Assembly: GCA_000309865.1 (NCBI GenBank)
Contig: AMGN01000028.1
Span: 1-55,063, forward strand
Source of the DNA: Methanobacterium sp. Maddingley MBC34
GTDB lineage: Archaea > Methanobacteriota > Methanobacteria > Methanobacteriales > Methanobacteriaceae
Length of the DNA: 55,063 bases
Direction of reading: 5' to 3'
Shown here: positions 43,621 to 54,997 of the stretch, in pieces
Position numbering within the stretch: position 1 is the stretch's first letter
Layout of the letters: each line of letters starts with the position of its first letter
Notes under the pieces: generated by a model
The model's database searches: none
The model's input: only the letters and a program-made list of their open reading frames with translations
Told to the model about the DNA's origin: nothing
Translations under genes and position numbers: made by a program

Positions 43621-43670
43621 TGGAATAGCAAATAAATAGCAAATAAATTTTCCATGTAAGGTAGAATCAC

Positions 43671-44255
43671 ATGAGCAAAAATGAAGATGATTTAGACATA
43701 ACATTTATAACCGGTAACCAACACAAAATAAAAGAAGCTCAAGGAATATTCCACCAGTTCGATATTCAGGTGGAACACATAGACCTTGGATACCCTGAAA
43801 TACAGGGAGAGCTTATAGATGTGGCTCGCTTTGGCGCAAAAGATGCTGCCAGGCGGCTGGGAAGACCAGTTATTGTTGAAGATGCGGGTCTGTTTATAAA
43901 AGCTCTCAAATGGTTTCCAGGTACCTATTCGTCATATGTGCAGGATACCGTGGGCAATCAAGGCATTTTAAAACTGATGAACAGTGTCGAAGACCGTTAC
44001 GCTGAGTTCAGGTCGGTAATTGGATATGCAACACCCAAGACCGAGCCCAAGACTTTTTTAGGCGTAGTCGGTGGACATATAGCGCATCAGGAAAAAGGAA
44101 AGCATGGTTTCGCTTACGATCCACTTTTCATACCAGAAGGATACAACCTGACCTTTGGTGAACTCACACGGGATGAAAAAAATGAATTCTCCCATCGCCG
44201 CAGGTCACTGGAAAGTTTCGCCCTTTGGTATAAAGATCTCATAAACAGTGAATAA
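43671..44255 (+). CDS. XTP/dITP pyrophosphatase (HAM1/RdgB family)
   Basis: This 194-residue enzyme hydrolyses non-canonical XTP, ITP and dITP to monophosphates, keeping deaminated purines out of nucleic acids. ITFITGNQHKIKEAQGI is the nucleotide-binding N-terminus. VEDAGLFIKALKWFPGTYS carries the catalytic acid and Mg site, and KHGFAYDPLFIPEG and SHRRRSLESF are the base-recognition motifs. It lies upstream of the S15 and RecJ-like genes in the same direction, an arrangement I associate with euryarchaea. The 117-base gap to S15 suggests that S15 also has its own promoter. Confidence 0.94.
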   Translation: MSKNEDDLDITFITGNQHKIKEAQGIFHQFDIQVEHIDLGYPEIQGELIDVARFGAKDAARRLGRPVIVEDAGLFIKALKWFPGTYSSYVQDTVGNQGILKLMNSVEDRYAEFRSVIGYATPKTEPKTFLGVVGGHIAHQEKGKHGFAYDPLFIPEGYNLTFGELTRDEKNEFSHRRRSLESFALWYKDLINSE

Positions 44256-44371
44256 CCAGCTGAGAGCTTGAATTGAAAATTATTATCTAAAAGCTATAAA
44301 CTGTATTAAATTAAGCTAATTTAGATTAATAGAAATAATTTAGATTAATAGGAATCATAAGAGGTGATTTG

Positions 44372-44773
<402 letters not shown>

Positions 44774-46379
44774 AGCTGAAGAAGCTTGCACGCTCCTGAA
44801 GGAGCACCTGGATCAGGATCATGTGGTGAGAGTTATCTCCCACAATGATGCTGATGGTATATCCGCTGCAGGTGTTATCTGCAACGCCATCTCCCAGGAA
44901 GGTGGGAAATTCCATGTTACCATGGTCCCCCGCCTTAATGAGGAAACCCTGGACCGACTTTCCAGGGAGAAATACAAACTTTTCTTTTTCTGTGACATGG
45001 GCAGTGGTTACGTGAAGAGGATTGGCCGGCTCAGGGGCCAGGCTGTAATCGCTGACCATCACCAGACTATGGACAGTGATGGAGATGATGAGGAAACCCT
45101 GGTGCACGTGAACCCCCACCTGTTCGGACTGGACGGAACCCGGGACGTGAGTGCATCTGGAGTGACTTATCTCACTGTGAAACCCCTTGAAAAAGTGGAA
45201 CTATCAGGACTAGCCCTGGTTGGTGCTTTTGGGGATATGCAGTATGCTGATGGGTTTACTGGTGTGAACCAGACCATGCTCAAAGAGGCAACTGAATCAG
45301 GAGTGGTTACAGAACACGAGGATCTGAAAATATCCTCCAAAGATGACCCGCTTTACAAAGCCCTGGCCCACACATTCAAACCAGCAATCCCGGGAATCTC
45401 CGGAAACCTGGAGAAAAGTCAGGCCTTCCTGGAAAAGATTGGAATATCATACGGTATTAAATTCACGGATCTGGCCAATGAAGAGAAGGATTTCCTCACC
45501 GAACACCTGACTAAAATGAATCCAAAGATATTTGACACCGTATACAGCATGCCTAAAGAAGATCCGGCACTACGAAATCTGGAAAATTATGCCGAAATCC
45601 TGGATGCATGTGGTAAAAACAAAAACCACGCTGTGGGTTTGAGTATCTGTCTGGGTGAACGGGAATCTGCCATAAAACAGGGAGTGGAATTTTTAAGCAA
45701 ATACCGGGAATCTCTGATTAGAGGTATAAGCTGGATTTCCCGAGAGGGTGCCCAGGAAATGGATTATGTGCAGTACCTTTACACTGAAGATAAGGAAAAT
45801 AAAAAAATCATGGGTACTTTAGCCTCTTTAGGTATTGATCTTAAGATTCTAACCCCCGAAAAACCGGTTATAACCATGTCCCGCATGCACAACCTGGTTA
45901 AAATTTCAGGCCGTACCACACTGGAAATGACCCAGCGCGGAGTTAACCTGGGTTTTGCACTTGAACAGGCAGCTAAAAGCTTTAACGGAGCTGGTGGAGG
46001 GCATAATATCGCTGCGGGCGCAGTGGTGCCCTACAAGGAACTGGAAAACTTCAAAAACCTGGTAAATGATATTGTAAGCACACAGGTCACTTAAAACCTG
46101 TGTTGTATTAATATTATTACTGGAAAAGCCAGTGAAATATTTAATTATAAAAAATTAATCAATACCAGGGGAATATTTAATCAATATCAGAGTTGATTAA
46201 TTAGGATATTCAATTGAAGGGAGTTAAATTGAGAATATCCTGAAAATGAACGTCTCTTAGTTACTTGAGAATCTCATTTACTTGAGAAAATCTCTTATTT
46301 AATATCCTGATTAAAATATTCTGTTTAAATTAAATTTTAATTAAAAAATAGTGAATTCGCAACTAATCGAGGCATTTTC

Positions 46380-47580
<1,201 letters not shown>

Positions 47581-47741
47581 TTGATTTAAGATAATTGATT
47601 TAAGGGAGTAATTGGAATCATAAACTACGATGATTTGATGAAATTTGATCCTCAATAAAATCTACTAAAAAAAAAATATACAAAAAATTTGTCGAGTTCA
47701 AAATTAATAAATAAATCAGTAATTTCTATTTTTATTAGGTG

Positions 47742-49439
47742 ATGATTATTACAGATTCAAATCCGGGTTCAATTAAAGTGCCACAAAAACTGAAAAATCC
47801 CCTGTGTATTCTCACCATAATCACCACTACCCTTACTATTATCTTAGCTGCAGTGCAGATTACCAGGGGAGTGAATTACTTCGATGTTTTCACCTATCTT
47901 AATGTGGCCCTGCAATACTCAGGAGTGGTCACTGGAAGCACCAACATGGTTTCAGGACCACCACTTATGCCTTTTTTAACCTCCCTGGTTTTCAGACTAG
48001 GATTTGTGTCCAGCAGCGTTATAATAATATTAAACGCAATTATATTCATTTTTGGAGTTGTAGGATTATACTTACTATTAAATGAACGTTTTAACGAAAT
48101 ACAAAGCTTTACTGCATGTTTAATCTACATTTCACTACCCCTCATATTTTCCTGGGCAGCCAGTGGTTCGATAGATGTGCCTGCAATTTCATTTTCAATC
48201 TGGACCATGTATTTCATGGTTAGGGGTGTTGAAAAGAATTCTAAATACTTATATCTGGTGATCCCCATGCTGATGGTGGCCATACTCACCAGATACACCA
48301 CTGCACTTCTAATAATACCATTGCTCTTTTATTTTATCATAGGTACGGACTTTCTCCAAAATGCGGGAAAACCTTTAAAACGAATTATCCTTGCATTGTG
48401 CATTATAGCCCCATTTATAATTTATGCTTACCTCAAAATCACTTATTTCGCCTATTTGATTTTGCTAGTAATTGATCCTCTATTATTTGGGAAATCTTTC
48501 GGTGTGGGAGACGCAGCCTACAACCCAGATAACCTATACTACCTAAACCATATGCTAAATTACATTGCTGTTGGACCAATTAAAGGGAATTACTATGAAA
48601 TATTAAGCCCCAGCCTGGGATCAGCATCAATACTGGCATTCGTAATTACTGCACTGGTTATTGCTGGTCTTGGAATATACATTTACACCCTTTTAGAAAG
48701 AAAATTGGAAAATGAGAATATCATCAGTAAATCAGGAATTGCTCAGGTGATAATCCTGGGTGTTCTAGTAATCAGTGGGATTTATAGCTTTTTCACAGCA
48801 CCTTACTTAATTACCGACATTATTGTTTTTCTTATCTGTCTTTTGATCTACAATCTACTGCGTGATGTTGGAGGTAAGAATCTGAAAATGGACCTACTCT
48901 TCATGTTATGGTTTTTTACTTTCTTTATAATGCACAGTATCACACCAGTAAAAGTGGACCGTTACTTGATTACCGTGGCACCAGCCCTTGCCTATTTTAT
49001 TTTCCTAGGTTTAAGTGTAATCATTGAAAGGTATAAATCAAAAATCAGTGGGAAATCATTAAGATCGTGGGGACTGTATGTTGCTGTAGGCCTGGTGTTT
49101 TTAACTTCCACCACCGTTACCTTCGCTGGTCATACTCCCAACACCTGTTTAATTAAGTATGTTGAACCCACTACCCAATGGCTAGAGGAATACGACTCAC
49201 AATACCAGGATAAAATCATTTTTTCAGATTATAGTCCCGCAGTATCATGGAGTATGAAAAAAATGGTTACTACCACAGTTTTAAGTGATTATAACAATAC
49301 AGATGAGTTTTCTTCCATGTTAATCAACTCCAATGCCGAGTATTACATTGATGTTTTCAGTGATCCTAAACCCACACTCAATGGTTATCGTGTGATAAAT
49401 AAAACTGATTTGATTACAATTTACCAAATGGTTCATTAA
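47742..49439 (+). CDS. GT-C fold membrane glycosyltransferase (family 39/83-like)
   Basis: This protein of 565 residues has about 12 membrane helices and an exported C-terminal domain of ~120 residues. The first external loop TRGVNYFDVFTYLNVALQYS contains an acidic residue where GT-C enzymes keep their catalytic Asp. Such proteins move sugars from polyprenyl-phosphate donors to proteins or lipids on the outside of the membrane. Donor and acceptor are unknown. AGGTGAT overlaps the first codons: ATG 47742 lies inside it, so the real start may be a few codons further on (GTG 47778 is the next candidate). It is not part of a glycan cluster. Confidence 0.75.
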   Translation: MIITDSNPGSIKVPQKLKNPLCILTIITTTLTIILAAVQITRGVNYFDVFTYLNVALQYSGVVTGSTNMVSGPPLMPFLTSLVFRLGFVSSSVIIILNAIIFIFGVVGLYLLLNERFNEIQSFTACLIYISLPLIFSWAASGSIDVPAISFSIWTMYFMVRGVEKNSKYLYLVIPMLMVAILTRYTTALLIIPLLFYFIIGTDFLQNAGKPLKRIILALCIIAPFIIYAYLKITYFAYLILLVIDPLLFGKSFGVGDAAYNPDNLYYLNHMLNYIAVGPIKGNYYEILSPSLGSASILAFVITALVIAGLGIYIYTLLERKLENENIISKSGIAQVIILGVLVISGIYSFFTAPYLITDIIVFLICLLIYNLLRDVGGKNLKMDLLFMLWFFTFFIMHSITPVKVDRYLITVAPALAYFIFLGLSVIIERYKSKISGKSLRSWGLYVAVGLVFLTSTTVTFAGHTPNTCLIKYVEPTTQWLEEYDSQYQDKIIFSDYSPAVSWSMKKMVTTTVLSDYNNTDEFSSMLINSNAEYYIDVFSDPKPTLNGYRVINKTDLITIYQMVH

Positions 49440-49514
49440 AAATCTATCCATAGGAAATCCGTAGTTACTCCATTATTTTTTAAGGTTTTTAAGGTCTGTT
49501 AATTTGAAAATGCA

Positions 49515-50435
49515 TTAAATATTTTTATCTATTGTGACTGACTCAACCTTACCCACATATTTCAATTCACCCCCACAATTGCAACTGGCAAAATCAAAGG
49601 GTGCTTCATCTTCCAGAAGTGGATACAATTCATTACAATCCCTACATAATAAAAGACCAGTGTAATATCTTTTATCAGCTAAGGATGTGATGTCAGTCTT
49701 TATGATTTTAAACAGGGTCTGATAAGCTCTTAAAACACATTGAAAATCAATTTGTCCATGGTCAGATAGCACTGCACCAGAATGTGCCAGTAGCACCAGT
49801 ATCTTTTCAAGCTCCAAATTATAGGTGGTCTCATTTCCACCCTGATCTTCAAAGAGGAATGAAATGAATAGATTTTGAAACTTTTTAAAGAAAATAAGAC
49901 TATCTTCAACCCAGGTAACCTCTTTTATATCCTGGAAAAATTCATCTCCTAAAAATAAATTACCTCTGAAAAGATTGAATATATCCAACCCACCCAGGAT
50001 CCGTTCTGAAATATCACTTTTATGCAGGGCCCATAAATCGTCCACTACCAGTTCACGTCCCAGATAAAATGTGTACAGCTTCTCCAGGAAAATATGCAAA
50101 TATAGGAATGAATCGTAATCCACAGTGAAAGTAGTGGAATTAAAATAAACATCACCAGAACCGGCATCATAACGTTTATTAGGTAGTATTCCATTATTTA
50201 TGGCCTGAGCCAGGACCAGATTTTCAGGTGCTAATTTAAGATTATCTTGGAGTTCCATGTGATTTTTCCACTGGCAGTGCAGATTAAATAAAGATTCCCA
50301 AATATTTTCCTCCCATAAGTGCATAAATTCATTTAAAATATTAAAAACCCCGTTAACATGATTAAATTCCTGGATAAATTCATGATACATGGCTGTCAGG
50401 TCATGATCCGGATAAACTTCTTCATTACTCACCAT
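49515..50435 (-). CDS. Unknown protein with C-terminal zinc ribbon
   Basis: I do not recognise this 306-residue protein. It is acidic and aromatic-rich, with a helical body (NHVNGVFNILNEFMHLWEEN onward). The C-terminal zinc ribbon is formed by C264-x2-C267 (LLCRDCNELY) and C285-x-C287 (SCNCGGEL), with a beta-strand ending ELKYVGKVESVTI. There is no membrane segment, nucleotide-binding motif or nuclease motif. The ribbon suggests nucleic acid or protein binding. ATG 50435 is chosen because GTGAT lies 4-5 bases upstream; an in-frame GTG at 50444 is possible. It is divergent from hef by about 290 bases, so a link to repair is possible but only by position. Confidence 0.7.
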   Translation of the reverse strand: MVSNEEVYPDHDLTAMYHEFIQEFNHVNGVFNILNEFMHLWEENIWESLFNLHCQWKNHMELQDNLKLAPENLVLAQAINNGILPNKRYDAGSGDVYFNSTTFTVDYDSFLYLHIFLEKLYTFYLGRELVVDDLWALHKSDISERILGGLDIFNLFRGNLFLGDEFFQDIKEVTWVEDSLIFFKKFQNLFISFLFEDQGGNETTYNLELEKILVLLAHSGAVLSDHGQIDFQCVLRAYQTLFKIIKTDITSLADKRYYTGLLLCRDCNELYPLLEDEAPFDFASCNCGGELKYVGKVESVTIDKNI

Positions 50436-50704
50436 CAAAATCACAACTACATTATGGCATTATTATTATTTATTTTTTAATTAGTAATAAAGATTGGTAT
50501 TAAAACAGTGGTATGGTGAAACTCAACCAATATTACCAGAATAATCAGGATATATCATAGTAGATGAAAATTGTAGTAACTTTTTAATTATAGGTGAATG
50601 AGTTATTTAAACACGATTATGAATTGATTTTAAAAATAATAGTAAAAATAGCGTTCAATTGGAGATTATCCATTTGTTATAATATTTATCATGGCACATC
50701 ACCA

Positions 50705-50714
50705 TTTTTATATG
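50705..50714 (+). promoter_or_regulatory. TATA box of hef, implying a leaderless transcript
   Basis: TTTTTATATG is centred about 26 bases before ATG 50737, and no ribosome binding site precedes either ATG (50731 or 50737). Transcription would begin at or within a few bases of the start codon. Confidence 0.55.
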
Positions 50715-50730
50715 ATTATTAAATTATACT

Positions 50731-53079
50731 ATGAATATGGTCAGGTGGATACAACACCCTCTAATCGAACCCGGAAAAATTGAAGCACGTCTTTACCAGC
50801 AATTATTAGCAGCTAACGTCATAAAAAAAGGGAATACTATGATAGTAGCCCCAACAGCACTGGGTAAAACTGTGGTGGCTGCCCTGGTTGCTGCAGATAG
50901 ACTTGAAAAGTATCCGGACAGCAAAATTTTACTTTTAGCTCCCACCAAACCACTGGTGGTGCAGCACGAGGAAAGTTTCATTGAATTTTTGAAAACAACC
51001 ACCAGCAGCCTGACCGGTGCAGTTAAACTGGAAGAACGGATTAAAAAATGGAATAATTCCCAGATAATCTGTGCAACGCCCCAGACAATAGAATCAGACA
51101 TCATAGCAGAAAGATACTCACTGGAAGATGTTTCACTACTCATTTTTGATGAATGTCACCGGGGAACAGGATCCTATTCCTACGTATTCCTGGCCCAGCG
51201 ATACACTAAACAGGCCAAAAACCAGTTAATACTGGGTTTAACTGCATCACCAGGTGGTGATGAAGAAAGGATAAACCAGGTCTGCCAGAACCTCTTCATA
51301 AATGAGGTGATGGTTAAAAATGAGGATGATCCGGATGTCAAACCCTACTTCAACCCAATTGACGTAGAATGGGTGAAAGTTGAGTTGAAAAAGGAACAAC
51401 TGAATATTAAAACCCATCTGGATGTGGCTCTTAAAAATCGCCTTAAAGGTTTGAAAAAACTGGGAGTTCTCAATTCAATCCAGCAGGTCAGCAAAAAAGA
51501 CATTTTAAGAGCCAGAGGAAAAGTCCAGAACAAAATATCTCAAAGTGCCAGCCCACCCAGAGAGTGCTTGCTGGCAATATCCATGTTAACCGCTGTTTTC
51601 AGTGTTATGCACTCCCTGGAACTTTTGGAAACCCAGGGTGTGAGTAATTTGCACTCTTACTTTGATAGGATGCGTAAGAAAAAAACCAAAGCTGCAAAGG
51701 GATTATTTAAGGATGAAAACTTTAAAACTGCGGTGAACTTAACACGACAGGCCTATAATAATGGAGTCGAACACCCTAAACTGGGAAAACTCATGGAAAT
51801 CCTTAAAGACGCTGCAGAAGACAAACAACAGGTAATTGTTTTCAGCCAGTACAGGGACACTGTAAATCAGATTTATACTAAGTGCCAGAAAGAAGGTATA
51901 AACGCAGTTAAATTCTTTGGACAGGCCAGCCGGGAAAAAGAAAAAGGACTAACCCAGAAAGAACAGAAGGATATTATAAAGGCCTTCCGTATGAGAACCT
52001 ACCAGGTGCTGATTTCAACCAGTGTGGCTGAGGAAGGTATTGACATCCCCAGTGTAGACCTGGTGGTACTCTACGAGCCGGTTCCATCGGAAATTAGAAT
52101 GATTCAGAGGCGTGGTCGAACCGGTAGGACAACCAGTGGCCGTATGATCGTTTTAATAACCAAAAACACCCGGGATGAGTCATTCTATTATTCGAGCATT
52201 CACCGGGAAAGGAGAATGAAAAAACAGCTAGCTAATGGATACAATCAGCCGGAAAGACCGCTTATTGCTAATGATGAAGATGTTAAGGTTTTGGACAGGG
52301 AGAATGAAGATATTTCATCAAATGAGAAAAGGATTGTGGTGTACGTTGATCACCGTGAGTCCAAGTCAGGAGTTATCAGGGAACTGAGTAACCTGGGAGT
52401 TAAAGTAGAACCCAAAAGCCTCCCGGTTGCGGATTACCAGATAAGCCCCCAGGTAGCTGTGGAAAGAAAAAGCACACATGACTTTGTGAGCTCGTTGATG
52501 GATAAAAGGTTGTATAAGCAGGCTGAGGAACTGGTGGAAAAGTTCGAGAAACCATTAATCATACTGGAAGGTCAGGACCTTTACAGCAGTTCGCTGCATC
52601 CCAATGCCATCAGAGGAGCACTGGCCAGTCTGGCAGTTGACTTCAATATACCCATCATTCCCACCCGTAACCCAGAAGATACTGCAGCTATGATCTACAG
52701 ACTCGCAGTAAGGGAAATGGACAAAGGCTCGAAGGATGTTCAAATACGTACTGAGAGAAAACCCTTAACTCTCCAGGAACAGCAACTTTTTATTGTGGAA
52801 TCACTCCCCAGTGTGGGACCAGTAAATGCCAGGAAGCTCCTGGAAATGTTCGATAGTGTGGAAGGAGTTACCAGTGCCAGTGTAAGTGACCTGAAGAAAG
52901 TGGATGGGATTGGGGATAAAATTGCTCGAAATATTAGAAAGATAGTTTCATCCAAGTATTCAGATACATTCCGGTATTCAAAAAGTGGTGAAAATAATTC
53001 CATTGAAAAGCCAATTGTAAATGGGAAAGATAAGCCAAAAAAAGAATATATTCTAGAAAAAAATGTTGAAAATGATTGA
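50731..53079 (+). CDS. hef: Hef helicase-nuclease (FANCM/XPF-like)
   Basis: Hef unwinds and cleaves stalled replication forks in euryarchaea. The 782-residue protein joins an SF2 helicase and an XPF-type nuclease. Walker A is APTALGKT (40-47) and motif II is DECH (140-143). Motif VI is QRRGRTGR. The insert between the helicase lobes (~195-330) is typical. The nuclease has VDHRES and the catalytic VERKSTHDF (E578-R-K580), followed by tandem helix-hairpin-helix (LPSVGPVNARKLLEMF, VDGIGDKIARNI, ~700-745). The charged tail is extra. All catalytic residues of both domains are present. The second ATG at 50737 may be the true start (see the promoter entry). Confidence 0.96.
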   Translation: MNMVRWIQHPLIEPGKIEARLYQQLLAANVIKKGNTMIVAPTALGKTVVAALVAADRLEKYPDSKILLLAPTKPLVVQHEESFIEFLKTTTSSLTGAVKLEERIKKWNNSQIICATPQTIESDIIAERYSLEDVSLLIFDECHRGTGSYSYVFLAQRYTKQAKNQLILGLTASPGGDEERINQVCQNLFINEVMVKNEDDPDVKPYFNPIDVEWVKVELKKEQLNIKTHLDVALKNRLKGLKKLGVLNSIQQVSKKDILRARGKVQNKISQSASPPRECLLAISMLTAVFSVMHSLELLETQGVSNLHSYFDRMRKKKTKAAKGLFKDENFKTAVNLTRQAYNNGVEHPKLGKLMEILKDAAEDKQQVIVFSQYRDTVNQIYTKCQKEGINAVKFFGQASREKEKGLTQKEQKDIIKAFRMRTYQVLISTSVAEEGIDIPSVDLVVLYEPVPSEIRMIQRRGRTGRTTSGRMIVLITKNTRDESFYYSSIHRERRMKKQLANGYNQPERPLIANDEDVKVLDRENEDISSNEKRIVVYVDHRESKSGVIRELSNLGVKVEPKSLPVADYQISPQVAVERKSTHDFVSSLMDKRLYKQAEELVEKFEKPLIILEGQDLYSSSLHPNAIRGALASLAVDFNIPIIPTRNPEDTAAMIYRLAVREMDKGSKDVQIRTERKPLTLQEQQLFIVESLPSVGPVNARKLLEMFDSVEGVTSASVSDLKKVDGIGDKIARNIRKIVSSKYSDTFRYSKSGENNSIEKPIVNGKDKPKKEYILEKNVEND

Positions 53080-53215
53080 AAATTTATATGAACCGTTAAA
53101 TTGAACGGATAAATAATAGAATTATATGAGATAAGTATTCTAATGATAACTGATTGAAAATCAGGAAATTACTGAATATCCAATATTTAATTAAGTTAAC
53201 TGGAGATCACAACAA

Positions 53216-53944
53216 ATGAAGATTCTTATAAATGAGAAGGGTAAAAAATTTGTGGCTGGTGCTGATGATCTGCACACAGACCATGGTTACATTAAAAAGG
53301 ATGAAATAGCCAGTAGCAATTCAGGAGACATTTTAAAAACCCATCTCGGCAGAGAATTTCGTGTTTTAGAAGCTAACATTAATGATTACATTGAACTCAT
53401 GGATCGCAGGTGTTCCATTATTCTCTCCAAGGATCTGGGTGTTATGGCTGCCTACACCGGACTGGGTAGCGGCCAGCGTGTGGTGGAAGCAGGAACTGGT
53501 GCAGGAGCAGCCACTATATTCATGGCAAACATAGTGGGAGAAACCGGCCATGTTTACTCCTATGAATTAAGGGAAGATTTCTCCCAAATCGCTGATAAAA
53601 ATGTGAAGGGATTCGGATTGGAAAATGTGACCCTGAAATGTCAGGACGTAACAGAAGGTATAGATGAAGAGAATATAGATCTGGTATTCCTGGATCTGCC
53701 CAAGCCATGGGAAGTAGTAGAACATGCCCGTGACTCCCTTAAATCAGGAGGATATTTAGCCGCATACACTCCTTACATCGACCAGGTGAAACTCCTCACC
53801 AGGATCCTGAAAAAACGGGAATTTTCAGATTTAAAGAGTTTAGAATGTCTTGTACGTGAAATTGAAGTGAAAGATAAAGGTGTGCGCCCAAAAACTAGAA
53901 TGACAGGGCACACAGGATATTTAACATTCGGAAGGAAAGTTTAG
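53216..53944 (+). CDS. trmI: tRNA (adenine-N1)-methyltransferase, TrmI family
   Basis: This 242-residue SAM-dependent enzyme methylates adenines 57/58 in the T loop of tRNA. The N-terminal small beta domain includes FVAGADDLHTDHGYIKKDEI and HLGREFRVLE. The Rossmann domain has motif I VVEAGTGAGAATIFMA, the acidic YELREDF that binds the ribose of SAM, and motif IV VFLDLPKPWEVVEHA. Archaeal TrmI makes m1A57 and m1A58. GGAGATC with suitable spacing precedes the ATG. It lies in the same direction as hef with a gap of about 135 bases. Confidence 0.94.
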   Translation: MKILINEKGKKFVAGADDLHTDHGYIKKDEIASSNSGDILKTHLGREFRVLEANINDYIELMDRRCSIILSKDLGVMAAYTGLGSGQRVVEAGTGAGAATIFMANIVGETGHVYSYELREDFSQIADKNVKGFGLENVTLKCQDVTEGIDEENIDLVFLDLPKPWEVVEHARDSLKSGGYLAAYTPYIDQVKLLTRILKKREFSDLKSLECLVREIEVKDKGVRPKTRMTGHTGYLTFGRKV

Positions 53945-54082
53945 TATTTAAATAATTTATTTAAAATACTAAAATCTAAAAAATTAAAATTATTGTTAAA
54001 AAAATATTGTTAAAAAATATAACGTTACAATAGAAGGGTTTTAAAGGAATATGAGGCATATAAATAGCATATGGTGAAGACC

Positions 54083-54997
54083 ATGGGTTTCAATCTGAAA
54101 AACATAATTTCAATTAAGGATTTTAGCAAGCAAGATATTGAATATATTCTAAAATTAGCCGAGGAAATGGAACCCATAGCTAGGTCACAGGAAAAATCTA
54201 GTGTTCTAAGTGGATCTATTTTGGGAATGTTATTTTACGAAGCTTCGACTCGTACTCGTCTTTCATTTGAAACTGCAATGAAACGATTGGGTGGTAGTAC
54301 TGTAGGTTTCGCTGAGGCGGGAAGTAGTTCCGTGACCAAAGGTGAAAATTTAACAGATACCGTGCGTGTTGTGGGAGAATACACTGATGCCCTGGTTATC
54401 CGCCATAATATGGAAGGCACTGCCCGTTATGTTGCAGAAATGGTGGATGTTCCTGTAATTAACGCTGGTGATGGAGCTGGACAGCACCCCACCCAGACAC
54501 TCCTAGATCTATACACCATGAAACGTATTCTGGGTGATATTGGAGAGTTACATGTGGCACTAGTGGGTGATCTTAAATATGGGAGAACAGTACACTCCCT
54601 TTCATATGCTCTGACCATGTTTGGTGCTAAAATGAGCTTTGTATCACCACCTGAACTTAAAATGCCCAGGGAAATCCTCCATGACCTGTCAGCAGCTGGA
54701 GTTAGTGTTCAAGAAACAGAAGACATTCGAGATGTTCTCAGCAATGCTGATGTTTTATACGTGACCCGGATCCAGAAAGAAAGATTCCCCGACCCCCAAG
54801 AATATTTAAAAATCAAAGGAGCCTATACCATTGACTCACAACTTCTTAATGGAAGTGAAGCAATAGTGATGCACCCCTTACCAAGGGTGGATGAAATATC
54901 CCATGACGTGGATAACACTCCCTATGGAAGATATTTCCAACAGGCTTTTTATGGAGTTCCAGTTAGAATGGCCATATTAAAATCAATGATCAAATAA
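54083..54997 (+). CDS. pyrB: Aspartate carbamoyltransferase, catalytic subunit
   Basis: PyrB makes carbamoyl aspartate in the second step of pyrimidine synthesis. The protein has 304 residues. YEASTRTRLSFE is the carbamoyl phosphate loop, SSSVTKGENLTDTVR contains the conserved Lys of the 80s loop, GQHPTQTLLDLYT is the carbamoyl-binding motif and MHPLPRVDEI the aspartate loop. ATG 54083 is preferred because GGTGA at 54073-54077 serves it; ATG 54071 overlaps that site. The pyrI regulatory subunit is not within the window, though only 66 bases remain after the stop. It is a homologue of argF at 23.7 kb. Confidence 0.97.
   Translation: MGFNLKNIISIKDFSKQDIEYILKLAEEMEPIARSQEKSSVLSGSILGMLFYEASTRTRLSFETAMKRLGGSTVGFAEAGSSSVTKGENLTDTVRVVGEYTDALVIRHNMEGTARYVAEMVDVPVINAGDGAGQHPTQTLLDLYTMKRILGDIGELHVALVGDLKYGRTVHSLSYALTMFGAKMSFVSPPELKMPREILHDLSAAGVSVQETEDIRDVLSNADVLYVTRIQKERFPDPQEYLKIKGAYTIDSQLLNGSEAIVMHPLPRVDEISHDVDNTPYGRYFQQAFYGVPVRMAILKSMIK

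Larger units (their letters stand above)
43085..43670. other. 586-bp divergent gap (acs / XTP pyrophosphatase)
   Basis: This is the longest gap in the window. It has a strong TATATAAA at ~43440, about 355 bases from acs and 230 from the pyrophosphatase gene, and two 18-bp direct repeats at 43537-43575. A TTTATATG at 43613 fits the pyrophosphatase gene. The TATA-like element at 43440 could serve acs on the minus strand with a long leader, or an unannotated small RNA. No ORF is supported. Confidence 0.5.
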
